Part shown: positions 9,626 to 17,927 of the stretch, one piece after another
How positions within the stretch are numbered: the stretch's first letter is position 1
Layout of the letters: each line of letters opens with the position of its first letter
Made by a program: the position numbers and the translations under genes
Assembly: GCF_021655555.1 (NCBI RefSeq)
Contig: NZ_AP023086.1
Location: 4,742,685-4,806,684, forward strand
Length of the DNA stretch: 64,000 nt
Source of the DNA: Marinagarivorans cellulosilyticus
Lineage (GTDB): Bacteria > Pseudomonadota > Gammaproteobacteria > Pseudomonadales > Cellvibrionaceae
Reading direction: 5' to 3'
The notes under the pieces: model-generated
What the model saw: the letters and a program-made list of their open reading frames with translations, nothing else
Databases searched by the model: none
What the model was told of the DNA's origin: nothing

Positions 9626-9973
9626 ATGACGATCTATAATCAGCAGGCTCATTGGCAAAGGGAATTCCCAATCACCAGCGAATGGCAAGAAAAACTCCCT
9701 TCGCTGTGGCAACTGCACAAAAGCTTTTCACTCAAAATCATCCAGTGCATAGAGCCGCTATCTACCTGCGGAGAAAGAACTTTTCTTTTGGCCCATGAGA
9801 CCCAGTGCCACAATGGCGTACACACCATTCGCGGCCTAGTTTACTTAACGCCAGCGTTCAGTGCTGTTTCACAGCTCGAAAGCCACGCCCGTGAATACTC
9901 GGTAGAAATACTGCACTCGCACTTTTACGGCGATCACGATAACCATTGCAGTGAAATATCCATTGCCGGCTAA
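9626..9973 (+). CDS. Hypothetical protein, 115 aa
   Basis: The ATG at 9626 is preceded by GGGG at a suitable distance. The overlapping ATG at 9621 stops after two codons. The protein is soluble, with no signal peptide, and is rich in His and aromatic residues (ILHSHFYGDHDNHC near the end). I recognise no family. It stands alone between the holC group and a thioredoxin-like gene. Confidence 0.6.
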   Translation: MTIYNQQAHWQREFPITSEWQEKLPSLWQLHKSFSLKIIQCIEPLSTCGERTFLLAHETQCHNGVHTIRGLVYLTPAFSAVSQLESHAREYSVEILHSHFYGDHDNHCSEISIAG

Positions 9974-10051
9974 CAAACCGCAAAAAAGCGCGGAACCAAA
10001 ATCAATGCCATGCAACTAAACTTCCCATAAGAGCCACCAAGGATTTATTGC

Positions 10052-10591
10052 ATGCGCCAAGCACACGCCAAAATGCCACTAACGCGCCTAGTAATTAGCG
10101 CATGCGGCCTACTATTGTTTTTGAGCGGCCAAGCATATTCGCGACCAGAAATACTTAACACAGGCGATACGGCACCCAACTGGATGCTCAGAGATACTAA
10201 CGGGGATCCGGTCTTACTTTACGAAGAAGTCGATAAAACAGCCGTGACGGTGATGTTTTTTTGGGCCACTTGGTGTCAAAAATGCAGCGAACTGCTGCCC
10301 GAATTACAAAGCTTGGCTAACTCAACCACACCCCAAAATGCAGCTTTTTATACACTCAATATTTGGGAAGACAAAGACCCTGCCGAACATCTTGAGTCAC
10401 TCGGCGTGACACTTCCCCTCCTTACCAAGGCAGAATCTGTTGCTCAGCGCTATGGCGTTGGTGGCACCCCAAGCCTTATTGTAGTTGGCCCCAACCGTGA
10501 AATTTTACTTAGCCAGCAAGCCGGCGAAATCAACGACATCAAAAAAGAAATTAATGCACTATTAACCGCCAACGCTCACACCGCAAACTAA
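10052..10591 (+). CDS. TlpA/ResA-like periplasmic thioredoxin-fold protein
   Basis: A 179-residue protein. An N-terminal signal sequence (LVISACGLLLFLSGQAYS) is followed by a redoxin domain with the active-site motif FFWATWCQKCSELLPEL (CxxC) and a cis-Pro loop GVGGTPSLIVV. This matches TlpA/ResA-type thiol-disulfide oxidoreductases acting in the periplasm, for example in cytochrome c maturation or oxidative repair. An AAGGA ribosome-binding sequence precedes the ATG. The particular substrate cannot be told. The dihaem cytochromes elsewhere in the window would need such enzymes, but no operon link exists. Confidence 0.82.
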   Translation: MRQAHAKMPLTRLVISACGLLLFLSGQAYSRPEILNTGDTAPNWMLRDTNGDPVLLYEEVDKTAVTVMFFWATWCQKCSELLPELQSLANSTTPQNAAFYTLNIWEDKDPAEHLESLGVTLPLLTKAESVAQRYGVGGTPSLIVVGPNREILLSQQAGEINDIKKEINALLTANAHTAN

Positions 10592-10633
10592 ACAACTTAG
10601 CCATAAGCATTGCTTAGCGCAAAATAAGCAGGC

Positions 10634-10996
10634 TTACTCCGACTCAAAATCCTCCAGCAAATCCAAAGGCTCGACTTCATCACCTTCCATATCAGCATTC
10701 CAATTTACACCTACCAGCAATAAATCGTCATGCATACCCGGCAACCACTCATCAAGCAGCTCTTCCAATGCGATAGGAACAGGCTTGTAGCTAGCCCACT
10801 CATCCACGCAGTGCACTTTTGCAAACTCTGGTTGCGACCACAGCGGCATCACATCAACGGTTTCGCTAACATTTGATGGGCACAAAGCAAACCCCTCATC
10901 CCCCTCTAAAGCCCACACACACCCCGTTTCTTCTGCTTCCACCATAAAACGGTCAAAGTTTTCATCGAGATCTTTCGATAAGGTTACATCTGTCAT
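10634..10996 (-). CDS. DUF2750 domain protein
   Basis: A 120-residue acidic cytosolic protein containing the DUF2750 hallmarks CVWALEGDEGFALCPS, MPLWSQPEFAK, DEWASYKPVPIALEE and LLLVGVNWNADMEG. The function of this family is unknown. A GGGAG ribosome-binding sequence lies just upstream of the ATG at 10996. It is convergent with the TlpA-like gene; 10592-10633 holds a small imperfect hairpin (TGCTTA/TAAGCA). Confidence 0.85.
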   Translation of the reverse strand: MTDVTLSKDLDENFDRFMVEAEETGCVWALEGDEGFALCPSNVSETVDVMPLWSQPEFAKVHCVDEWASYKPVPIALEELLDEWLPGMHDDLLLVGVNWNADMEGDEVEPLDLLEDFESE

Positions 10997-11040
10997 TTAA
11001 CACTCCCAAATAGTCTCGAGCCGCAGTGCCGGCAACATAA

Positions 11041-11685
11041 TTAACCAAAATTTTTATCAGCAACGAAGGGGTTGTTTAAGCGCTCATCGCCAAAAGTCGA
11101 CATATCGCCATGGCCGGGTATAAAGCGCACATCATCACCCAGTGGCCACAGGCGTTGAATAATGGAATTTACCAAGTGTTGCTGATTCCCCTTAGGGAAG
11201 TCCGTACGCCCGACCGAGCCTTTAAACAATACATCCCCCACCCAAGCCAAGCGATCGGGCTCACTAAACAACACCACATGACCAGGCGTATGGCCTGGGC
11301 AATGTATAACCTGCAATTTCGCGTGCCCTACGCTGACCGTATCGCCATGCTCCAGCCAACGCCCAGGCACAAATGTCGGCTGGGGTTCAAAACCCATCAT
11401 GGCCGCTTGCTGGTCCAGCATGTGCAACCAAAAAGCATCTTCGCGGTGCGGCCCCTCAACGGGTACACCAGTTGCCTGCACCAACGCGGCGGTACCGCCA
11501 ACATGATCCATATGGCCGTGCGTCAAAATGATTTTTTCGAGCGTCACACCTAATTGCTCTAGCTCAGCCAACACACGTGGAATATCGCCACCGGGGTCAA
11601 CCACGGCTGCCTTTTTAGTTTGCTCGCACCAAATAATGCTGCAATTTTGCTGATAATGGGTAACAGGAACAATTTTGAACTTCAT
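11041..11685 (-). CDS. MBL-fold hydrolase, glyoxalase II-like (YcbL type)
   Basis: A 214-residue metallo-beta-lactamase-fold protein. Zinc ligands are visible in THGHMDHVGG (HxHxDH), in CPGHTPGHV, in the WVGDVLFKGSVGR segment and in IPGHG. The size fits YcbL/GloB-like type II glyoxalases rather than full-length GloB with its extra C-terminal helical domain. Probable role: hydrolysis of thioesters such as S-lactoylglutathione; the true substrate is uncertain. The gene diverges from the CheC-like gene. Confidence 0.85.
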   Translation of the reverse strand: MKFKIVPVTHYQQNCSIIWCEQTKKAAVVDPGGDIPRVLAELEQLGVTLEKIILTHGHMDHVGGTAALVQATGVPVEGPHREDAFWLHMLDQQAAMMGFEPQPTFVPGRWLEHGDTVSVGHAKLQVIHCPGHTPGHVVLFSEPDRLAWVGDVLFKGSVGRTDFPKGNQQHLVNSIIQRLWPLGDDVRFIPGHGDMSTFGDERLNNPFVADKNFG

Positions 11686-11852
11686 AACTTAAAATTTAAA
11701 CCATCGCTGCGACGCCAGCAACACGCCGAAATACGGCCACTTTTATGCAAAACACTGCAAGCCGCATCATAATTTGCTGAAAATAACGCGGCATTCTAAC
11801 GTGAGCTGTCTAGAATAGATATTAATAGCACTGGTTTTGGGGTTAGCTGCGC

Positions 11853-12464
11853 ATGAGCGCCATATTGAACATGAGCGAGGATCAACGCGATGCCTTGCAA
11901 GAGCTTACCAACGTCGCAATGGGTCAGGCCGGCGACCGGCTCGCGCGCCTGCTCGATACATTTGTTGTGTTATCGATCCCCCATATTGAGATTATGGAAC
12001 CACAAGACATCGCGATGACACTACAATCCATTGACACTACCGATACCATCTCTGGGGTATGCCAAGGCTTTATCGGTGGCGGCATCGCTGGTGAGGCCAT
12101 TTTACTGTACAACGACACCAGCTTTATCGACCTCGCTCGACTGCTACAGTACGACGACGAGCTGGACGAGCAAGCCGAACGCGAACTCCTAATGGACACC
12201 ACCAATGTTTTATTTGGCGCCTGCATCAAAGGCCTTGCAGAACAAATAGACATGGACTTTAGCTTTGGCCCGCCAACAGTTTTAGGGCAACATCAAAAAA
12301 TCAGCGAAATGTTCGACCCAAACACCAGCGTTTGGCGCCACGCTTTAGTCACCGAAATCAATTACAAATTAGAAGGCTACAACGTGAATTGCGACCTTCT
12401 CATTTTAATGACAGACGAATCTATCGCACGCCTGATGTATAAAATTGACTACCTTCTCGAGTAA
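11853..12464 (+). CDS. CheC-like chemotaxis phosphatase-domain protein
   Basis: A 203-residue cytosolic protein. The CheC catalytic signature D/S-x3-E-x2-N is present once exactly (D13, E17, N20, in DALQELTNVAMG) and once with Asp instead of the central Glu (ELLMDTTNVLFG, about residues 113-124). CheC/CheX/FliY proteins dephosphorylate CheY-type receiver domains. The stop lies 3 nt before the start of a PAS-GGDEF gene, so the two are surely co-translated and probably act in one signalling pathway. No flagellar or chemotaxis genes adjoin. It may act on a receiver protein encoded elsewhere. Confidence 0.8.
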   Translation: MSAILNMSEDQRDALQELTNVAMGQAGDRLARLLDTFVVLSIPHIEIMEPQDIAMTLQSIDTTDTISGVCQGFIGGGIAGEAILLYNDTSFIDLARLLQYDDELDEQAERELLMDTTNVLFGACIKGLAEQIDMDFSFGPPTVLGQHQKISEMFDPNTSVWRHALVTEINYKLEGYNVNCDLLILMTDESIARLMYKIDYLLE

Positions 12465-12467
12465 CCC

Positions 12468-13427
12468 ATGAGCAACGAAGAATTCATGCAAGATTTTCAC
12501 TGGCTAATGGATGTGCTGCAACACATCGATGTTGGTTTGGTGATTCTCGATGAAGACTACAACGTAGAACTGTGGAACAGCTTTATGCAAAACCACAGCG
12601 CAAGGCAGCCCACCGACGTGCTCGGCTGTAACCTGTTTACAAGCTTCCCTGAACTCCCCATGGAGTGGTTCAAGCGTAAAGTTGAATCTGTTCGCGTGCT
12701 GCACAATTCAGCGTTTACAACCTGGGAGCAACGCCCCTACCTGTTTAAGTTTAGAAATTACCGCCCTGTTACCGGCATGACAGAGTTCATGTACCAAAAC
12801 TGCACCATTATGCCCATAACCAATGCGCGCAGCGAAATCACGCATATTTGCCTCATTATTTACGATGTGACCGAGGTAGCGGCAAACCGGCTACAATTGC
12901 AGCGCGCCAATAGCAAGCTGCATATTATTAGCCAAACCGATGGCCTTACTGGCTTACTTAACCGCAAACATTGGGAAGAAGGCCTGCTTCACGAATTCAA
13001 ACGCTACCAGCGCTACAAACACACCTGCAGCTTATTAATGTTCGATATCGACCATTTCAAGCGCATCAACGACACCTACGGTCACCCGGCAGGCGACGAA
13101 GTGATTCGACAAACCGCCGCCGTAGTCAAAGACTGCGTGCGTGATATCGACATTTGCGGGCGCTATGGCGGCGAGGAATTCACCATCATACTAGTGGACA
13201 CCAATGCCGAAGGCGCCACTATTGTGGCCGAGCGTTTGCGCAAATCCATAGAAGCAAACACAGTTTATTACGATGAACACGTCATCAACTTCACCATTAG
13301 CTTAGGAGTTGCGGAAATACACGATCAAATCACTACCCCGGTTGAATGGATCGATGCCTCCGACCGCGGCCTTTACCGCGCCAAACGAGCCGGCCGCAAT
13401 CAAACACAAATTTATTCGGCCACTTAA
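12468..13427 (+). CDS. PAS-GGDEF diguanylate cyclase (partner of the CheC-like protein)
   Basis: A 319-residue soluble protein. A PAS-like sensor domain (about residues 8-140; ILDEDYNVELWNSFM, VTEV) is followed by a GGDEF domain (about 150-318) with DGLTGLLNRKHWEE, FDIDHFKRINDTYGH and the active-site loop GRYGGEEF. An RxxD inhibitory site (RDID) lies five residues before GGEEF, so product inhibition by c-di-GMP is expected. Reaction: 2 GTP to c-di-GMP. It is coupled to the CheC-like gene by a 3-nt gap. Confidence 0.9.
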   Translation: MSNEEFMQDFHWLMDVLQHIDVGLVILDEDYNVELWNSFMQNHSARQPTDVLGCNLFTSFPELPMEWFKRKVESVRVLHNSAFTTWEQRPYLFKFRNYRPVTGMTEFMYQNCTIMPITNARSEITHICLIIYDVTEVAANRLQLQRANSKLHIISQTDGLTGLLNRKHWEEGLLHEFKRYQRYKHTCSLLMFDIDHFKRINDTYGHPAGDEVIRQTAAVVKDCVRDIDICGRYGGEEFTIILVDTNAEGATIVAERLRKSIEANTVYYDEHVINFTISLGVAEIHDQITTPVEWIDASDRGLYRAKRAGRNQTQIYSAT

Positions 13428-13534
13428 AACCAAAGCCGCTACCAAATGCATCCGTTATTTACCGATTAAGGGTTTACAGCCCAGCACTTAGGGATTAACG
13501 TGCCGCGATCCGTTTAAACTAGCGCACCAGTCCT

Positions 13535-14110
13535 ATGTATAACTTGGCCAACCAGCTCACCCTATTTCGCATTATTCTTATTCCACTACTGGTTATTATT
13601 TTCTACCTGCCCTTTGATTGGCGCTTCCCTGTTTGCGCGACTCTGTTCACCATTGCCGGCATTACCGATTGGGCCGATGGCTATATTGCCCGCAAATATC
13701 AGCTCAGCACCCCTTTTGGCGCCTTCTTAGACCCAGTAGCCGATAAGCTTATGGTAGCCGTCGCCTTAGGCTTACTTATCGAACTACACGGCTCTATTTG
13801 GTTTACGCTACCGGCAACCGTTATTATTTGCCGCGAAATTGTTATTTCGGCGCTACGAGAATGGATGGCCGAAATCGGCGCGCGCGGCACCGTTGCAGTA
13901 TCCATGGTTGGCAAAATCAAAACGACACTTCAAATTGTTGCAATCGTCGTCCTACTTGCCTTCGACCCCGCCAAGTACGACCTGATGGAGAAGCTGGGCT
14001 TAATTGCGCTGTATGTCGCAGCCGTGCTTACCTTATGGTCAATGATTGTTTATTTACGTGCAGCTTGGCCAAGCTTTAAACAAGGCGCCGACAACTCGAG
14101 CAGCGAATAA
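13535..14110 (+). CDS. pgsA: CDP-diacylglycerol-glycerol-3-phosphate phosphatidyltransferase PgsA
   Basis: A 191-residue inner-membrane enzyme. It has the complete CDP-alcohol phosphotransferase signature D-x2-DG-x2-AR-x8-G-x3-D-x3-D in ITDWADGYIARKYQLSTPFG followed by AFLDPVADK. N-terminal MYNLANQLTLFRIILIPLL is typical. It makes phosphatidylglycerophosphate, the committed precursor of phosphatidylglycerol and cardiolipin. In many gammaproteobacteria pgsA precedes tRNA genes, as here. Confidence 0.95.
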   Translation: MYNLANQLTLFRIILIPLLVIIFYLPFDWRFPVCATLFTIAGITDWADGYIARKYQLSTPFGAFLDPVADKLMVAVALGLLIELHGSIWFTLPATVIICREIVISALREWMAEIGARGTVAVSMVGKIKTTLQIVAIVVLLAFDPAKYDLMEKLGLIALYVAAVLTLWSMIVYLRAAWPSFKQGADNSSSE

Positions 14111-14129
14111 AAAAAACTGAAAATAGGGC

Positions 14130-14166
14130 TAGGCTTTAAAAAACTTTTTAGCTACAATGCGCCCCC
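14130..14166 (+). promoter_or_regulatory. Candidate tRNA operon promoter with GC-rich discriminator
   Basis: TACAAT at 14153-14158 is a strong -10 element followed directly by GCGCCCCC, a GC-rich discriminator of the type found in stringently controlled stable-RNA promoters. The -35 region (around 14130-14135, TAGGCT) is a poor match. It lies about 100 nt upstream of tRNA-Cys. Confidence 0.5.
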
Positions 14167-14257
14167 TCTTAAGACGCAGACAAAAGCGTTAAGCGTTTGA
14201 ATCTTAAGGTGGTTTTAGCAACTTAGCAGGGCTACCCAGCAAGCGGTTAAAGCATGA

Positions 14258-14331
14258 GGCGCGATAGCAAAGCGGTTATGCACTGGATTGCAAATCCACG
14301 TAGCCCGGTTCGACTCCGGGTCGCGCCTCCA
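14258..14331 (+). tRNA. tRNA-Cys (GCA)
   Basis: The acceptor arm GGCGCGA pairs with TCGCGCC and is followed by encoded TCCA. The anticodon loop TTGCAAA gives anticodon GCA. The T arm is CCCGG TTCGACT CCGGG. Overall sequence is close to the E. coli tRNA-Cys layout. The outermost anticodon-stem pair (CTGGA/TCCAC) appears to be a C-C mismatch. Confidence 0.95.
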
Positions 14332-14404
14332 ACTTTTTGCAAGAAAAGTTAAAGCCAGCAATGGCTTAGTAGGAATCCACACCTACTCTAAAAATCCCCG
14401 ATAT

Positions 14405-14491
14405 GCCCGGGTGGTGGAATTGGTAGACACAGGAGACTTAAAATCTCCCGACCTCGCGGTCGTGCCGGTTCAAGTCCGGCCCCGGGCACCA
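14405..14491 (+). tRNA. tRNA-Leu (TAA)
   Basis: An 87-nt class II tRNA. The acceptor GCCCGGG pairs with CCCGGGC and ends in encoded ACCA. The anticodon stem-loop GGAGA CTTAAAA TCTCC gives anticodon TAA. A long variable arm (CCGACCTCGCGGTCG) and T arm GCCGG TTCAAGT CCGGC are present. Its 3' end is a common integration target for mobile elements; the sequence beyond it is discussed as a possible scar. Confidence 0.96.
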
Positions 14492-14650
14492 TTTTTACCT
14501 CCAAGCCTGTCCCATCGCATCCAAAATCCCCCTCCAACCCCTTAGAAATCTAGGCTCTCCGTCCACTGCCGTCCAAATCCATCCCATTGAACACTATGAA
14601 CACTAGGGGTACATTTGGGGGCATGATTTTGAATTAGCTGGGGGCGCCCA
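14492..14650 (+). other. Possible integrase-side remnant next to tRNA-Leu
   Basis: Downstream of tRNA-Leu lie short pyrimidine-rich direct repeats (CCGTCCA twice, around 14558-14575) and then GGGGTACATTTGGGGGCATG. This layout resembles the arm-site and leader region often seen between a tRNA 3' end and a P4-type tyrosine integrase start. The following frame stops after four codons and no integrase is present, so only a scar could remain. Confidence 0.35.
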
Positions 14651-14705
14651 TACCTGCAACCAGTTCACCCACCAAATTAAGCGTGAAAAAAGCCACGCCC
14701 AGAGA

Positions 14706-14877
14706 AAAACTATTCAGCCATTAAGAAATATTGCTCACCTAGAGGGCTGATCGATGGTTTTCTAGGCATTCACGTGCCGAGAGTGCGGGGGTAGACTTTG
14801 CACAAAGCCGCAGGTAGCTTGAGCGGCGTAGAAAATGATAAATTAACACTAAATTTCACAGGCGGCTGATTAGTTAC
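14706..14877. repeat. Dispersed 172-bp repeat with terminal inverted repeats, copy 1
   Basis: The left end AAAACTATTCA is followed by GCC, and the right end is GGC followed by TGATTAGTTAC (14867-14877); these are near-complements. The copy at 42790-42962 has nearly the same length, end sequences and internal order, including an internal block GCTTGAGCGGC followed after 2 nt by AAAATGAT. It therefore looks like a small non-autonomous element or decayed IS end pair. No coding capacity. Confidence 0.6.
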
Positions 14878-14899
14878 AACTATTCAAGCTTGGAGGCAC

Positions 14900-15325
14900 T
14901 TAAACCAAAACCTTCAACAACCGCACATCAAATATCAACACCGCATTAGGCCCAATTTTATCGCCTACGCCTTTTTTGCCCCAAGCCAATTCAGGCGGAA
15001 CTACAAATTCAAAGCGAGCGCCCTCTTGCATTAACTGCAAACCTTCACGAATACCGGGGATGGCCTCTTTCATGGAGAACTCGTCGGGCAACCCCTCTTT
15101 ATAAGTATCACCAATAATTTTTCCGCCCACCAACTGAATGCGCTGGTTCACCTGAATACTATCGGTAGGAACAGGCGTTAGGCCGTCACCTTGCTCAACC
15201 ACGCGATACAATAAGCCACTAGAAGTTTGTTGCACTCCCTGTTTTTGGCGGTATTTATCCATAAAGTCTTCGCTGGCCTTACGGTTTTGCCCGGAAGAAC
15301 CTTTGTTCAATTGTTTTTTTGCCAT
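14900..15325 (-). CDS. FKBP-type peptidyl-prolyl cis-trans isomerase
   Basis: A 141-residue protein without a signal peptide. The C-terminal FKBP domain (about residues 50-141) contains FSMKEAIPGIREGLQLMQEG, FVVPPELAWG and IGPNAVLIFDVRLL, core parts of the FklB/FkpA-type fold. The N-terminus (AKKQLNKGSSGQNRKASEDF) is basic and short, unlike the dimerisation domain of full-length FkpA. Likely role: protein folding in the cytosol. Some pocket residues of the canonical FKBP loop differ (GGKIIGDTYKEG), so activity is not certain. Confidence 0.82.
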   Translation of the reverse strand: MAKKQLNKGSSGQNRKASEDFMDKYRQKQGVQQTSSGLLYRVVEQGDGLTPVPTDSIQVNQRIQLVGGKIIGDTYKEGLPDEFSMKEAIPGIREGLQLMQEGARFEFVVPPELAWGKKGVGDKIGPNAVLIFDVRLLKVLV

Positions 15326-15405
15326 TATCTCGTTTTATGTTTACCTGTTGAAGAAATGGGGAATTCACTGCTTTTGTAAAACATAGGCAGCCTTAAATGC
15401 GTTTT

Positions 15406-15436
15406 TAAAAATAGTAATTCTTTGTGAGCGCAAGGA
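15406..15436 (+). repeat. Short sequence shared with the MITE-like element at 58.8 kb
   Basis: TAAAAATAGTAATT followed by TTTG, TGAG and GCAAGGA matches the left part of the element at 58784-58815 with a few indels and substitutions. No second terminal repeat is found nearby, so this is at most a truncated copy. It lies in the 350-bp gene-free stretch 15326-15682, which otherwise holds only the GH5 terminator. Confidence 0.4.
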
Positions 15437-15619
15437 CGGGCAAACGCGACTATTTTACCTGCATACACACCACCCAAGGCATAAAGTACCGCCGGGCCAC
15501 CAAATGGATTCAGGAGCCTCGCATTAGACCAACATACTGCCACTTGGAGGTGACTGATTAGCATGGTGCCGCATATTTTACCCCAGCAAACTAGCACGGA
15601 CACCAAACAAAAAAACAAC

Positions 15620-15650
15620 CATAAAAAAGCCCCAGCAAGCTGGGGCAATA
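15620..15650 (-). terminator. Rho-independent terminator of the GH5 gene
   Basis: GCCCCAGC-AA-GCTGGGGC (15629-15646) forms an 8-bp GC stem. On the minus strand it is followed by TTTTTTAT. It lies about 35 nt downstream of the GH5 stop codon. Confidence 0.9.
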
Positions 15651-15682
15651 AAGGGGAGCTAGCATTACATCAAATGGAAAAA

Positions 15683-17374
15683 CTAATTGGCATCAACACG
15701 TTCTATACATGCCTTAAGCTCGCTGGCATATTCATTCCACTGCCAAGGCCAGCCGCCAGCATAACCATTGGCCTCCAAGGCATTGCACATATCTACACCT
15801 TCTACGCGCTTACCTAATACATCTAAAGGTTTATCGACATAAAATTCGCCAATCACAATCGGTTTGTTTACGCCCCAATAATTGGCGTCGTGATGGAAAG
15901 GCGACCACGCACCGTTGCGACCTTCGTTGTTGTAGTAATGCGGCTCGTAAAAATCGAGTACCGCCATAGCATCACCATCGGCTGCAGCGATCATGCGATC
16001 GTCGCGGTACCAATTATAACCACCGGCAACATCCGAATTATATTTGCCCATCGATTTTGAACCTGTCGTTACCAATGCCACTTCGCCATTAGCGATGGCA
16101 GTACGGTGTATAGCCGCGGCCATTTTAGCTTGCGTGCGCTGCAGTTGCTCGCGTGTGGGCACGGGGCCACCGTAGTAATCATCGGCTTGATAAAACCAGC
16201 TTTCGGTCATGTTTTCAGGTTCGTTAAATAATTCCCAAGCAATTAATTGCGGATGTTTATTTAACTCGGTCACCATGGGGATTAGCGCGTTATCGATGTA
16301 CGATTGCAACACAGCATCATTAGATAGCAAACGGTAGTTATCTTGGGTAGGCGGCTGTCTGAAGGCGTTATCGCGCAGCATGTCAAACGACCACAACGCC
16401 GGAATAATATAGACGTTATATTCAGCCGCAATATCCAATGCGCGGCGTAAATCTGCGACGGCTGTCCCACCTGGGTTAGTAACCATTCGCTGGCCATTTA
16501 CCGTACCCCAACCCGGCGTTGAACTACCATCGGTATGCATCCACCAACGCAAAGAATTACCACCAGTACCACTTACATCCTGCAACGCTTGGCGCAATTG
16601 CTGCTCATTAATGCCGCTGCCAAAGTCGCCAGCAAAACTAAACCACGCAATGTTAAAGCCACTGAGATATACCGCTTGGCCGTTATACATAATGCGCCCG
16701 GCAGAATTACCACCACCGGTATCTGGAATATCCAATACACAGACCCCTGGATTGGGGTCGGCCAGCCCGTCAGGCACAATACAACTCGCGTTGTTTTCCC
16801 AGCCCCAGCCGTCTAGCTCTCCAGCCTCGTTAGCATCTGTTACATCACCAGATAAACAGTAAGGCACATCACCCATGGCTATACCGCAACCATCCGCGGC
16901 AACGCTTGAAGCAGCCCCAACACTAGAAGCAACATCAGAGCTACTAGCAGGCACTTCACCACACGTACCTGGTGCCGGGTCTTGCGCACCATTAGGCACA
17001 ACGCAGCTCGTGCCACTCTCCCAACCCCAACCATCGGTAATGCCCATTGCATCGGCGTCGGTAGCATCACCCATTGCGCAGTATGGCGCGCCATTAGCCG
17101 CTAGGCCACATGGGCCTAATATTGGCGCACTCGAACTGACCGCAACGCTGGATACCGCCATTGCGCTGGATGCAGGCACACTCGAAATCGAAGCTGCCGG
17201 CTGACTGGACGCTACAAGGCTGCTTTCGGCGCTAGAAACTGCTTGCACACTAGAGTTAGAAACTTCGGGCTGACCACTGCAAGCGGCCAGCAAAACAAAG
17301 GAAGACGCCAACAACCATTGCCCCCCTTTTGGGGCCAGGCGCAATAACGCGGGCTGTTGAAATAGATAAGGCAT
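15683..17374 (-). CDS. GH5 glycoside hydrolase lipoprotein with two CBM10 modules
   Basis: The start at ATG 17374 is chosen because AGGAGAG sits seven bases upstream; the open frame extends further to 17431. The product is 563 aa. A lipoprotein signal ends in LLAAC, then come serine-rich linkers alternating with two CBM10-like modules, each with a GWGWE core and paired Cys (WESGTSCVVP; WENNASCIVP). The C-terminal GH5 TIM barrel (about residues 235-563) has the acid/base Glu in WELFNEPENM (about residue 385) and the nucleophile in VIGEFYV (about 510). GH5 enzymes with this barrel type include endo-mannanases and cellulases; mannanase is my guess only. The lipid anchor suggests a cell-surface enzyme, and the linkers are typical of Cellvibrionaceae. 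Confidence 0.88.
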   Translation of the reverse strand: MPYLFQQPALLRLAPKGGQWLLASSFVLLAACSGQPEVSNSSVQAVSSAESSLVASSQPAASISSVPASSAMAVSSVAVSSSAPILGPCGLAANGAPYCAMGDATDADAMGITDGWGWESGTSCVVPNGAQDPAPGTCGEVPASSSDVASSVGAASSVAADGCGIAMGDVPYCLSGDVTDANEAGELDGWGWENNASCIVPDGLADPNPGVCVLDIPDTGGGNSAGRIMYNGQAVYLSGFNIAWFSFAGDFGSGINEQQLRQALQDVSGTGGNSLRWWMHTDGSSTPGWGTVNGQRMVTNPGGTAVADLRRALDIAAEYNVYIIPALWSFDMLRDNAFRQPPTQDNYRLLSNDAVLQSYIDNALIPMVTELNKHPQLIAWELFNEPENMTESWFYQADDYYGGPVPTREQLQRTQAKMAAAIHRTAIANGEVALVTTGSKSMGKYNSDVAGGYNWYRDDRMIAAADGDAMAVLDFYEPHYYNNEGRNGAWSPFHHDANYWGVNKPIVIGEFYVDKPLDVLGKRVEGVDMCNALEANGYAGGWPWQWNEYASELKACIERVDAN

Positions 17375-17927
17375 GTAACTCTCCTGTACAGTTTGGCCGC
17401 GAGCAAATAGCGCTTTAAAGTGCGGTAACATTTATACCGCAGGCTAAGAGCGCCGCTGAACCAACGCATGAATGTATTAATGACTATTTAAGGCAACACA
17501 ATGGTAGCCCTTATGGTCGCACGCCCTCGCGTGGCAGATTGCGACTATAATCACGCAAAAACACAAATTAAACAAAGTTTATTTAGTAAAAAGAGACTTG
17601 CGCCTCCTTTTATCGTTACAGCTAGGTCTTCTACCCCACTCCCAAAGGGTGTTAATACCAACCCAAAGCCTATTAGCGCGTGGAGCTTAACGAAACACTA
17701 CTTTAGTTTATTTAGCCGCTTTACTAACCACTAAACAGCTAATAACAGCCGCTTAACCTCGCCCAATAACACAGACTTTGTAATGATTTAACTTGCAAGC
17801 AGGCCGATTAGTGCAACGCATGCATTGCGCTAGGCGAATGCCGCCCAGTTATTTTGTTAGTACTTTTTTCTGTCATAAATAGTTTACAATTGCGCCCCTT
17901 ACTTTTGCACCGTAAACAGAGGCGTAC
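17375..17927. other. Gene-free stretch between the GH5 and PAS-GGDEF genes
   Basis: This divergent intergenic region of about 550 bp carries no convincing reading frame. TATAAT occurs at 17545 and TACAAT at 17885-17890. The latter is followed by a GC-rich run and lies 37 nt before the diguanylate cyclase start, so it may be its -10 box. No good -35 boxes or regulator sites were recognised. Confidence 0.4.

Noticed and set aside
11110..11553. 147-codon plus-strand frame inside the MBL hydrolase gene
   Set aside because: Antisense to a gene with clear zinc motifs; no ribosome-binding site and no family resemblance.
14288..14545. 85-codon frame over the tRNA genes
   Set aside because: It overlaps tRNA-Cys and tRNA-Leu, which are certain; the frame is a by-product.
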